Source: a virus
Direction: 5' to 3' (one strand)
IMG/VR virus record: IMGVR_UViG_3300047388_000107
Span: 1 to 64,000 of that record
DNA: 64,000 nucleotides
Part shown: piece by piece, positions 50,285 to 56,043 of the stretch
Position numbering within the stretch: the stretch's first letter is position 1
Layout of the letters: each line of letters begins with the position of its first letter
Notes under the pieces: model-generated
Told to the model about the DNA's origin: nothing
Seen by the model: the letters and a program-made list of their open reading frames with translations, nothing else
The model's database searches: none
Program-made: the position numbers and the translations under genes

Positions 50285-50306
50285 AATGCTTTAGCGGTGT
50301 TATGGA
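50279..50306 (+). promoter_or_regulatory. Promoter of rightward early genes
   Basis: TTGACA (50279-50284), 16-base spacer, TATGGA (50301-50306), about 73 bases before the 50380 start codon. Its -35 is the end of the third iteron, so a protein bound there would block or recruit RNA polymerase. Confidence 0.55.
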
Positions 50307-50379
50307 ACTATGCTAAAGTCCGGTCCCTCTGGTGGAACAGAAGTAACAAACCGCCGCCAAGTGCGAGCTGGCAGGAAAG

Positions 50380-50640
50380 ATGGCAAAAATGGCAGACAAC
50401 CGGCTCGATCTCATTCGTTCCATCGTGCTGGCGGCCGATCAGGCCCGCGACAATCCCGATCTGGCGTGGCGGACCCTCAGCCAGATCAAGCGGTTGCTGG
50501 TCGAGCCTGACTTGAACCAGCGGCGTGTTAGGGCGCTGCAGTTCATCAAGGCACTCGCGGCCGATGATCTGGGCGATCCTCCGACGGTCCGATTGGCAGC
50601 AATCTGGCAAGCGGCGCATGACGCGCTGCGTGAGGTTTGA
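50380..50640 (+). CDS. Hypothetical helical protein, 86 aa
   Basis: MAKMADNRLDLIRSIVLAAD, then TLSQIKRLLVEPDLNQRRVR. Preceded by AGGAAAG. Wholly helical and Ala/Leu-rich; function not recognised. Confidence 0.5.
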   Translation: MAKMADNRLDLIRSIVLAADQARDNPDLAWRTLSQIKRLLVEPDLNQRRVRALQFIKALAADDLGDPPTVRLAAIWQAAHDALREV

Positions 50641-50642
50641 AA

Positions 50643-50915
50643 ATGGCTAAACGCGAGCGCAAGCTGTCAGCCTCCACGGTGCGCGACATGGCCCGCAGGC
50701 GAGGACTGGCGATCCACAGGGCAGTAGCTGGCGGCTGGTACGTCGTGCTGATAGGCTACGTCTCCGGTCAGCCAGCCCCTACCCCGGTCCTCTATGCCAC
50801 CCACGACTGGAACAAGGCCAAGGCGTTCGTCAAAAAGCAGCCGACCATCATCAAGGTTCGGCCAGAATTTTCAAATTCTGTCGATAGGGAGAGTGACGAG
50901 GATGACAAGAGCTAA
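50643..50915 (+). CDS. Hypothetical basic protein, 90 aa
   Basis: ATG at 50643 (GAGG 7 bases before). MAKRERKLSASTVRDMARRR looks like a small helix-turn-helix or basic arm, followed by a beta segment (GWYVVLIGYVSGQ) and an acidic tail. The 3' end contains the palindrome at 50863-50880. The stop overlaps the next start by 14 bases. Confidence 0.5.
   Translation: MAKRERKLSASTVRDMARRRGLAIHRAVAGGWYVVLIGYVSGQPAPTPVLYATHDWNKAKAFVKKQPTIIKVRPEFSNSVDRESDEDDKS
50863..50880. repeat. CAGAATTT-AAATTCTG palindrome, copy 3
   Basis: CAGAATTTTCAAATTCTG, identical with flanks (about 25 bases) to the reverse complement of the copy at 308-325, again near the end of a small gene. Confidence 0.6.
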
Positions 50916-51180
50916 CACCAGACCGTACAGCCAGCTGCACAACGACATGCTCAAGCATCTGACCATCCAGCTGCGCAAGGCCAACTACGACGTCGCGCAG
51001 ACTTGCGAGCTGGCCGACATCGCTCCGGAAATGATCACCCAGATCATCGTCTCGGCACTGCTGGCCGAAGCCATTCATGGCATGGCGGTCCTTGAGATGT
51101 CCGAAACCCAGTTTATCGCGCTGTGCCGCCGCGCCTACCGGCAGCTCTATCCGGAAATATCGCAAAGTATGGGCCGATGA
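50902..51180 (+). CDS. Small helical protein, three-paralogue family, member 1
   Basis: 92 residues: SQLHNDMLKHLTIQLRKANY, CELADIAPEMITQIIVSALL, then MSETQFIALCRRAYRQL. Shares helix-Cys-helix-F-x-x-C-x-x-A-Y order with the 51482 and 348 proteins. GAGG precedes the ATG. Function unknown. Confidence 0.65.
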   Translation: MTRANTRPYSQLHNDMLKHLTIQLRKANYDVAQTCELADIAPEMITQIIVSALLAEAIHGMAVLEMSETQFIALCRRAYRQLYPEISQSMGR

Positions 51181-51217
51181 TTACGCTGCTGGCCATCACA
51201 ACTCACGAGGCCGTTCG

Positions 51218-51328
51218 ATGACGCTGACCCTGATAACCATCAGTGTACTGGTTGGGGCGGTCCTGCTGCTGCTGATCGAAGCCGCCATTCTTGCCTTGTT
51301 ATTCGCCAGCGAGTGGCGCGAAAGGTGA
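51218..51328 (+). CDS. 36-aa membrane peptide
   Basis: MTLTLITISVLVGAVLLLLI then EAAILALLFASEWRER: one transmembrane helix with a charged tail. GAGG upstream. In the early operon; possibly targets the host membrane (inference). Confidence 0.45.
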   Translation: MTLTLITISVLVGAVLLLLIEAAILALLFASEWRER

Positions 51329-51338
51329 GAGCAACAAC

Positions 51339-51485
51339 ATGAGCCGCAAAATGGTTCTGACGTTTGACGAGCACGATTATGACCAGCTGATCTTGCTGGC
51401 CAAATTGCACAAGTGCAGCGTTACCGAGCTGGTGCGCCGCATCGTCCGCGCCCATCTCGACAAGCGCGAGCTGGAGTTAAAATGA
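51339..51485 (+). CDS. Ribbon-helix-helix protein, 48 aa
   Basis: MSRKMVLTFDEHDYDQLILL then SVTELVRRIVRAHLDKREL: the strand-helix-helix of Arc/CopG regulators. A candidate for binding the GTATAC boxes or the palindrome at 50009. Coupled to the next gene by ATGA. Confidence 0.65.
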   Translation: MSRKMVLTFDEHDYDQLILLAKLHKCSVTELVRRIVRAHLDKRELELK

Positions 51486-51769
51486 CCTATAAAGATAACG
51501 CTATTTTTAAAGATGTGGCGCAGCATTTTGCCGAACGCTTGCAGCAGCTGGTCAGAGATACCAGAGATACTTGCGCGCAGTCGAGATTGACACCGGACGA
51601 TTGCGTCATGCTGGTAACCATACATCTGTGGTACCAGCTGGCGCGCGCCGCTCACGCGGGCGAGATCAGCGAGGCCGATTTCGTCAAGGCGGCCTCCTTG
51701 GCTTATTGCGATATCAAGGGCTGGCTGGAGCAGCAGCTCAGCAAAAATTCTGGTCCTAAGAAAAATTAA
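51482..51769 (+). CDS. Small helical protein, three-paralogue family, member 2
   Basis: 95 residues: FKDVAQHFAERLQQLVRDTR, LTPDDCVMLVTIHLWYQLAR and ISEADFVKAASLAYCDIKGW. Closest relative in the window is the 348 protein (F-x-E-R-L-x-x-L-x-x-D, V-x-L-x-T, A-x-x-G). Function unknown. Confidence 0.65.
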   Translation: MTYKDNAIFKDVAQHFAERLQQLVRDTRDTCAQSRLTPDDCVMLVTIHLWYQLARAAHAGEISEADFVKAASLAYCDIKGWLEQQLSKNSGPKKN

Positions 51770-52021
51770 ATGAGTAACGACGCCAGTTTAATCGAACACC
51801 TGCGCTATCACGCCTCCGACCTTGGCGCGCATGCCGTGCCGTGCCGGGAAGCTGCCGATCAGATCGAGCGGCTTGAGGCGGCGCTGCAGTTCTATCGCGA
51901 TGGATGGATGTTCCAGACACACAAAAGTATGCCGGGACTATCATGGTCTCCAAAAGAAGAATTGCTTGATGATTGCGGCAACATCGCCCGCGCCGCACTG
52001 GGCAAGGATACAGGAAAATGA
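51770..52021 (+). CDS. Hypothetical helical protein, 83 aa
   Basis: MSNDASLIEHLRYHASDLGA, CREAADQIERLEAALQFYRD: the H-C-R-x-A-A-D-x-I-E-R-L helix is a common phage mini-protein pattern, often annotated only as hypothetical. The stop overlaps the next start (ATGA). Confidence 0.55.
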   Translation: MSNDASLIEHLRYHASDLGAHAVPCREAADQIERLEAALQFYRDGWMFQTHKSMPGLSWSPKEELLDDCGNIARAALGKDTGK

Positions 52022-52389
52022 AAAAGACGCTTCCTCAGCTGCTGGAAACAGCCCGCCTCCGCGCTGGCGCTTACGCCTCAAGGACCGGAGATCAGCATGG
52101 CGCGTTCAAGCTCATTGCGCCATCGCGGCGGCTGGCGGTGCTCTCCAGCGGCCCCAATGAGGGTTGGGAGCATGTCAGCGTTTCAGCCCATGACCGCACC
52201 CCGACGTGGAAGGAAATGTGCTGGATCAAGGATCTGTTCTGGGACGACGATGAAGTGGTGATGCAGTTGCATCCGGCCAAGCGGGATTACGTCAACCACC
52301 ATCCGTATTGCCTGCACCTCTGGCGGCCGCTCGAAGGCGTCATCCCGTTGCCGCCGTCGGAGTTTGTCGGGCCGAAGGAAACGGCATGA
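52018..52389 (+). CDS. DUF7694-like protein, 123 aa
   Basis: ATG at 52018 overlaps the upstream stop. LAVLSSGPNEGWEHVSVSAH, RTPTWKEMCWIKDLFWDDDE and YVNHHPYCLHLWRPLEG are the conserved blocks of DUF7694, a small phage family of unknown role (recognised from memory). The last 121 bases lie within the 127-bp repeat, so this gene is intact both in the assembled join and in a circle closed at base 52268. Confidence 0.75.
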   Translation: MKKTLPQLLETARLRAGAYASRTGDQHGAFKLIAPSRRLAVLSSGPNEGWEHVSVSAHDRTPTWKEMCWIKDLFWDDDEVVMQLHPAKRDYVNHHPYCLHLWRPLEGVIPLPPSEFVGPKETA

Positions 52390-52395
52390 GCCTGC
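52269..52395. repeat. 127-bp direct repeat, copy 2
   Basis: Identical to bases 1-127. Downstream, the sequence becomes visibly more GC-rich and carries second versions of several phage A genes. The first three codons of the next gene (MSL) are the last part of the repeat. Confidence 0.95.
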
Positions 52396-53129
52396 ATGCC
52401 GCTTGTTCGCCGTCGTCCGCCACGATGTGGTTAAATTGTGCGGCCAGCGTCACCAAAACCAAGGACATGGTTCGTCCGTCGTCAAAATATGCCCGTGAAG
52501 GCACCGCCGCGCACAAGGTGGCCGAGCTGACCCTGAAGGGGGATATCTTCCTGCCCGACAAGGTCACCGTCGAAGGCTACGAGTATATCGTTTCGCCCGG
52601 CATGTGCCGGGCCCTCAACTCATACATCACGCATATCGAAAGCCTTCGAGCCTTACCCGATGCCGTGGTGGTGCTTGAAAAACGCCTCGTCGTCCCGCAG
52701 ACCGGCGGCATGGTCTGGGGTACGCTGGACTGCGGCGTGCAGGCGACCGGCGAGTTACACGTCGTCGACCTGAAATTCGGCAAGTGGGGTGTTGTCGATC
52801 CCGATGCTCCGCAGCTCAAGCTCTACGCGCTGGCGCTGGCTGATCACGTCAAAGCGACGCGGCCAGATACTCGCGTCACGCTGACCATCTGCCAGCCGCG
52901 TGCCGGGGATACGGCGCTGCGCTCGCACGTTTCGACGCTGGGTGCGTTGAAGACGTGGCGGGCAACCTACGTCAGGCCCGCCATCCTGCGGATCAAGGCG
53001 GGTGACTTAACCGAGCACGCGGGCCCGCACTGCCGCTGGTGCGTGCGGCAAACCGAATGCAAAGCCTTTGCCCAAAAACATCAGGCGCGCGCCACGGACG
53101 TGTTCGACGATGCAGGACCGTTCGCATGA
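52386..53129 (+). CDS. DUF2800 PD-(D/E)XK exonuclease, phage B version
   Basis: 247 residues; ATG overlaps the previous stop. HAACSPSSATMWLNCAASVT, WGTLDCGVQATGELHVVDLK and QLKLYALALADHV give the RecB/Cas4-like Asp and Asp-x-Lys residues, and GPHCRWCVRQTECKAF the C-terminal Cys triplet; with LNC this again makes four Cys suited to an Fe-S cluster. About 95 residues shorter than the phage A homologue (35621-36646), lacking its C-terminal extension. Confidence 0.8.
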   Translation: MSLHAACSPSSATMWLNCAASVTKTKDMVRPSSKYAREGTAAHKVAELTLKGDIFLPDKVTVEGYEYIVSPGMCRALNSYITHIESLRALPDAVVVLEKRLVVPQTGGMVWGTLDCGVQATGELHVVDLKFGKWGVVDPDAPQLKLYALALADHVKATRPDTRVTLTICQPRAGDTALRSHVSTLGALKTWRATYVRPAILRIKAGDLTEHAGPHCRWCVRQTECKAFAQKHQARATDVFDDAGPFA

Positions 53130-53263
53130 AGCGCCGCAACCCGCCGAGCGACATCCCGCGGGCCCGGTCGCTGCTGATCAGGGGCATGGAGCTGAAAGAC
53201 TGGGATTACGTCTACGCGGCGCTGCTGCTGATGACCCGGGCAAAACGGCGGGTTAAACGTTAA
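53126..53263 (+). CDS. Hypothetical basic protein, 45 aa
   Basis: MKRRNPPSDIPRARSLLIRG then DWDYVYAALLLMTRAKRRVK. The start overlaps the upstream stop (ATGA). Helical and basic; function unknown. Confidence 0.5.
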   Translation: MKRRNPPSDIPRARSLLIRGMELKDWDYVYAALLLMTRAKRRVKR

Positions 53264-53296
53264 CGAAAGCCGCGGTTGACAGGGCCGCGGCTTTCG
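53264..53296 (+). promoter_or_regulatory. 12-bp hairpin before DUF2815 gene
   Basis: CGAAAGCCGCGG and CCGCGGCTTTCG with a 9-base loop containing TTGACA. No U-run. The loop TTGACA with GACTAT 18 bases later may form a promoter for the 53352 gene; the stem would attenuate read-through. Confidence 0.6.
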
Positions 53297-53351
53297 ACGG
53301 ACTATGTCCCTGTTACTTCGTGTCAACCCATCTCAACAGAAAGATCTCATC

Positions 53352-53891
53352 ATGGCTGCCATCAATACCCCCTATGCCACCCTCTCCTTTCAGAACCTGT
53401 TCACCCCGCGTCCCCGCGCCGAAGGCGGTGACCCGGTGTATTCCTGCGCGCTGATCTTCGATCCGGCCGCGCAGAAGTCGCCGAAGTACAAGGCGCTGCA
53501 GGACGCCTGCATCGAAGCCGCCCGCAGTGAATGGGGCGACAACGTCAACATCAAACAGGTCAAAATGCCGTTCCGGGACGCGGGCGAAAAGTCTTATGAT
53601 GGTTACCGTCCCGGCGATGTCTTCATCTCGCCGTGGTCAAAGAACAAGCCCGGCATCGTCGACACCAACCGGGAGGATATCCTGTTGTCCGAGGAAGTCT
53701 GGTCCGGGCAACTGGTGCGCGCCAACGTGGTGCCGTTCGCGTGGTCGCATACCGGCAAGCGCGGCGTCTCCTTTGGCTTGAACCATGTCCAGGTGATCCA
53801 GAGCGACGGCCGCCAGCGGCTCGACGGGCGGCCGTCGGCAGGCTCAGCATTCGACGACGGCGAAGTCAAAGGCGGCGACGGGATCTTCTGA
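53352..53891 (+). CDS. DUF2815 single-stranded DNA-binding-like protein
   Basis: 179 residues from ATG at 53352. TPYATLSFQNLFTPRPRAEG, YSCALIFDPAAQKSPKYKAL, RANVVPFAWSHTGKRGVSFG and LNHVQVIQ match DUF2815. The C-terminus is acidic with a hydrophobic tip (FDDGEVKGGDGIF), as in SSBs that recruit partners. Follows the DUF2800 gene, the standard pairing. Homologue of the 34697-35476 gene, which lacks the acidic tip. Confidence 0.8.
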   Translation: MAAINTPYATLSFQNLFTPRPRAEGGDPVYSCALIFDPAAQKSPKYKALQDACIEAARSEWGDNVNIKQVKMPFRDAGEKSYDGYRPGDVFISPWSKNKPGIVDTNREDILLSEEVWSGQLVRANVVPFAWSHTGKRGVSFGLNHVQVIQSDGRQRLDGRPSAGSAFDDGEVKGGDGIF

Positions 53892-54250
53892 TGGCGGACG
53901 AGTTTACCAGGGAGCTGTCCGAGCTGGCCAGCACCGCCAAACGAACGAAGGCGGCGGTGCCGCCTTCGAGGTCAGCACCGATGCCGATCTACGACTTCGA
54001 GCATCTCGGCGAAACCTTGTCGGACAGTCTGGTGCAGGCGGCCGAAGATCTGTCGGCCGAAGCGCAACAGATCGCCAACCGGTTGACAGAGGATGCGCAT
54101 CAGCTGGCCAACAACGCCCGGACCCTGGCCGCCGACATCCGGCTACAGGTCTCCGAGCAAAGCAAGCTGCTCGCCGACATCAACAACCGGCTCAAGGCGT
54201 CCGGCGAACAGGTGCTGGAAGCGCAGCGCAAATTCAACGGAGGCGCCTAA
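53891..54250 (+). CDS. Helical coiled-coil protein, 119 aa
   Basis: TGATG overlap with the previous gene. A Ser/Pro-containing N-terminal arm, then a long helix (DSLVQAAEDLSAEAQQIANR, LTEDAHQLANNARTLAADIR). Counterpart of the 85-residue phage A protein at 40073-40330, including the DINNRLKASGEQVLEAQRKF ending. Function unknown. Confidence 0.6.
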   Translation: MADEFTRELSELASTAKRTKAAVPPSRSAPMPIYDFEHLGETLSDSLVQAAEDLSAEAQQIANRLTEDAHQLANNARTLAADIRLQVSEQSKLLADINNRLKASGEQVLEAQRKFNGGA

Positions 54251-54435
54251 TGGACGACAAGATCAGGCGGCGGCCGGGACGTCCGGTCAAATACGGTCCG
54301 ACGACGATGCACCGGCTGCAGCGCACCCTGCATCAGCAGATCCGGCAGCAGCTGTGGCCGTGGGAAACCCTGTCGGATTACATCCGGCTGGCGCTTAAGA
54401 AAGAGTTGCAGGTACGCGACCAGATCAGGTCCTGA
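54250..54435 (+). CDS. Small basic DNA-binding protein, 61 aa
   Basis: MDDKIRRRPGRPVKYGPTTM, then SDYIRLALKKELQVRD. An AT-hook-like RPGRP followed by a two-helix segment, similar in layout to the 32468-32695 protein. Last gene of the rightward block; a terminator follows 9 bases later. Confidence 0.6.
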   Translation: MDDKIRRRPGRPVKYGPTTMHRLQRTLHQQIRQQLWPWETLSDYIRLALKKELQVRDQIRS

Positions 54436-54443
54436 CAAAAAAC

Positions 54444-54470
54444 AGCCCCGCCAGAACGGCGGGGCTTTTT
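54444..54470. terminator. Strong bidirectional terminator
   Basis: AGCCCCGCC-AGAAC-GGCGGGGCT with A-run before and TTTTT after. It separates the rightward early block from the leftward lysis/fibre block, serving both. Confidence 0.9.
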
Positions 54471-54477
54471 AGTTGTC

Positions 54478-54600
54478 TTACCCGCCGCACCGGTACCACA
54501 GCACGGCGCCTCCGGCAATCAACAGCCACAGCGGCAGCGACAGCAGCATGCCGGTGAGGATGCCGCGGGCGACGTTCAGGCCGTTGTCGTTGTCGTTGTC
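54478..54600 (-). pseudogene. Broken or start-less membrane peptide
   Basis: An open frame encodes DNDNDNGLNVARGILTGMLL then SLPLWLLIAGGAVLWYRCGG with a good membrane helix but no start codon at its head; an ATG at 54602 lies one base out of frame and runs into a stop after eight codons. Either a 1-base deletion has broken it or translation begins at the internal ATG (54549). Confidence 0.35.
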
Positions 54601-54613
54601 ATGCTCTGGCGGG

Positions 54614-54790
54614 TCAGCGGACTGGGCTGCCGAACACCTGAAATCCGAGCAGGCCGATCAGCAGAAACAGGATGAACCAGCTGCCGAACGGCGCCCAGAT
54701 CTGCCCGGCGGGCCGCCACGGGTTCATGCCCCAGACCCCGAACACCAGCGTGAAGACCCAGATGATCCAGAACCAGATATTGGCACCCAT
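54614..54790 (-). CDS. Two-helix membrane protein, putative holin
   Basis: 58 residues: MGANIWFWIIWVFTLVFGVW, then PFGSWFILFLLIGLLGFQVF. Two transmembrane segments, located just downstream of the GH25 endolysin and a 35-residue membrane peptide, so a holin or pinholin role is likely (inference). Confidence 0.6.
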   Translation of the reverse strand: MGANIWFWIIWVFTLVFGVWGMNPWRPAGQIWAPFGSWFILFLLIGLLGFQVFGSPVR

Positions 54791-54804
54791 GGCTCAAACC
54801 TTCC

Positions 54805-54912
54805 TCACGGCGCGACCGCGTACCACGCCACGATCGCGATGACGCCGAGGCACGCGACGATGCCGAGGATCACGATCCACGGAATTTGATTGTCCCTGCC
54901 ATCCCACCGCAT
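54805..54912 (-). CDS. 35-aa membrane peptide
   Basis: MRWDGRDNQIPWIVILGIVA then CLGVIAIVAWYAVAP: one transmembrane helix. The ATG directly follows the endolysin stop (TGAATG). Part of the lysis cassette; may be a holin, antiholin or spanin-like component. Confidence 0.5.
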   Translation of the reverse strand: MRWDGRDNQIPWIVILGIVACLGVIAIVAWYAVAP

Positions 54913-55650
54913 TCAAACCTCGTCGCCGTAGATCACCTCGTTGTTGATCGCGATCGAAACCGCGACTTCGCCCGAGGTGACGATGTTGAGGTGCACGCTG
55001 GCCATTTCCGGTGCGGGCTTCGGCGGCTGCACCGACCCCGCCGGTTTGATCCACGCCAGCAGCTGATCGTCGCTGCCGTTAAAGCGGTTGAGGTCGACCA
55101 GGCTGCCGCTGACGCCGTTGATGGTGCCGCTCTCCGAATACTGCCACAACGTCCAGCCGGGATAGGTACCTTCCGGCCACGACGGGGTGCCACTGGTGTA
55201 TTGCGCCAGCCACAGGTCGGTATTCTCGGCCAGCAGCTTGTCATAGCTGCCGTCGAGCTGCTCCTTCAGCAGATGGCCAGAATAGATCGTCACCCGCAAA
55301 TCGCGCGGATCGTCCAGCAACGCTTGCACGGCTTGGTGCAGATCGTCGAGCGTGCAGCCATCTTCTTCGTAGTCGATCACCACTCGCTCGCCCACGACCG
55401 GCTGCAGCGTGTCCAAATAGAATTTCATCTGCGACGCCGGGCTGGAGCTTGGCGACAGCCAGTGATAGGTCGCCACTGCGATCCCGGCGTCGATCGCGTT
55501 CTTGCAGTTCTTGCCGCGGTTGGGGTCGACGTAGCTCGACCCTTCGGTGCATTTGTGGATCAGCGCGATGACGCCCGCGGCGCGCACCTTGCCGAAGTCG
55601 GGAAAATCCTGGTGGTGCGAGATGTCGATGCATTTGACGATTTCAGCCAT
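54913..55650 (-). CDS. GH25 muramidase endolysin, phage B version
   Basis: 245 residues. IVKCIDISHHQDFPDFGKVR, VVIDYEEDGCTLDDLHQAVQ, LWLAQYTSGTPSWPEGTYPG and LWQYSESGTINGVSGSLVDL align end-to-end with the phage A endolysin at 21589-22296, keeping the catalytic Asp and Glu. In both, an Ala/Pro linker and short beta tail follow. Cleaves the glycan strand of peptidoglycan. Confidence 0.9.
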   Translation of the reverse strand: MAEIVKCIDISHHQDFPDFGKVRAAGVIALIHKCTEGSSYVDPNRGKNCKNAIDAGIAVATYHWLSPSSSPASQMKFYLDTLQPVVGERVVIDYEEDGCTLDDLHQAVQALLDDPRDLRVTIYSGHLLKEQLDGSYDKLLAENTDLWLAQYTSGTPSWPEGTYPGWTLWQYSESGTINGVSGSLVDLNRFNGSDDQLLAWIKPAGSVQPPKPAPEMASVHLNIVTSGEVAVSIAINNEVIYGDEV

Positions 55651-55662
55651 GGGCCAACTCCT

Positions 55663-55971
55663 TCAACATCGCGGCGGGTGCCAATTTGCCAGATTACGCT
55701 GCGCCCGGACATAGGCGTTGACGCCGAGCGACGCGCCATTGACGGCACGGGCCGGTTGCTCCGCCGGGTCCTTGATCCAGATCTCGAACAGGTGGCTGAT
55801 GTGCTCCTCGAAGGCGTGATCGAGGCTGTCGGACATCATCTTGTGCATATGGTCTTCCTGCTGCTGATCGGCGACGCAGTATTTCACGATCGCTGGCGGT
55901 TCGGTGGCCGTCGTGAGCGTCACCAGAAGCGCCAGCAACACGATCGTCGATGCGGCACCTCTGGCGGACAT
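55663..55971 (-). CDS. Exported protein, 102 aa
   Basis: Signal peptide MSARGAASTIVLLALLVTLT with likely cleavage near TTA. Mature part is His/Asp/Glu-rich helical (HMHKMMSDSLDHAFEEHISH) with two Cys. Located next to the endolysin; could be a spanin-like or periplasmic lysis helper, but no lipobox was seen. Confidence 0.5.
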   Translation of the reverse strand: MSARGAASTIVLLALLVTLTTATEPPAIVKYCVADQQQEDHMHKMMSDSLDHAFEEHISHLFEIWIKDPAEQPARAVNGASLGVNAYVRAQRNLANWHPPRC

Positions 55972-56039
55972 TATTTTGGCGTGGTGAATGGATCGAAAGG
56001 GGGCACGGTGTCTCCGGTTGCGCTGAGTTGATAGCCCAT
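55971..56039 (-). CDS. 22-aa micro-ORF
   Basis: MGYQLSATGDTVPPFDPFTT then PK. Coupled to the next gene by TAATG. Only coupling and composition support it. Confidence 0.3.
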   Translation of the reverse strand: MGYQLSATGDTVPPFDPFTTPK

Positions 56040-56043
56040 CGTA

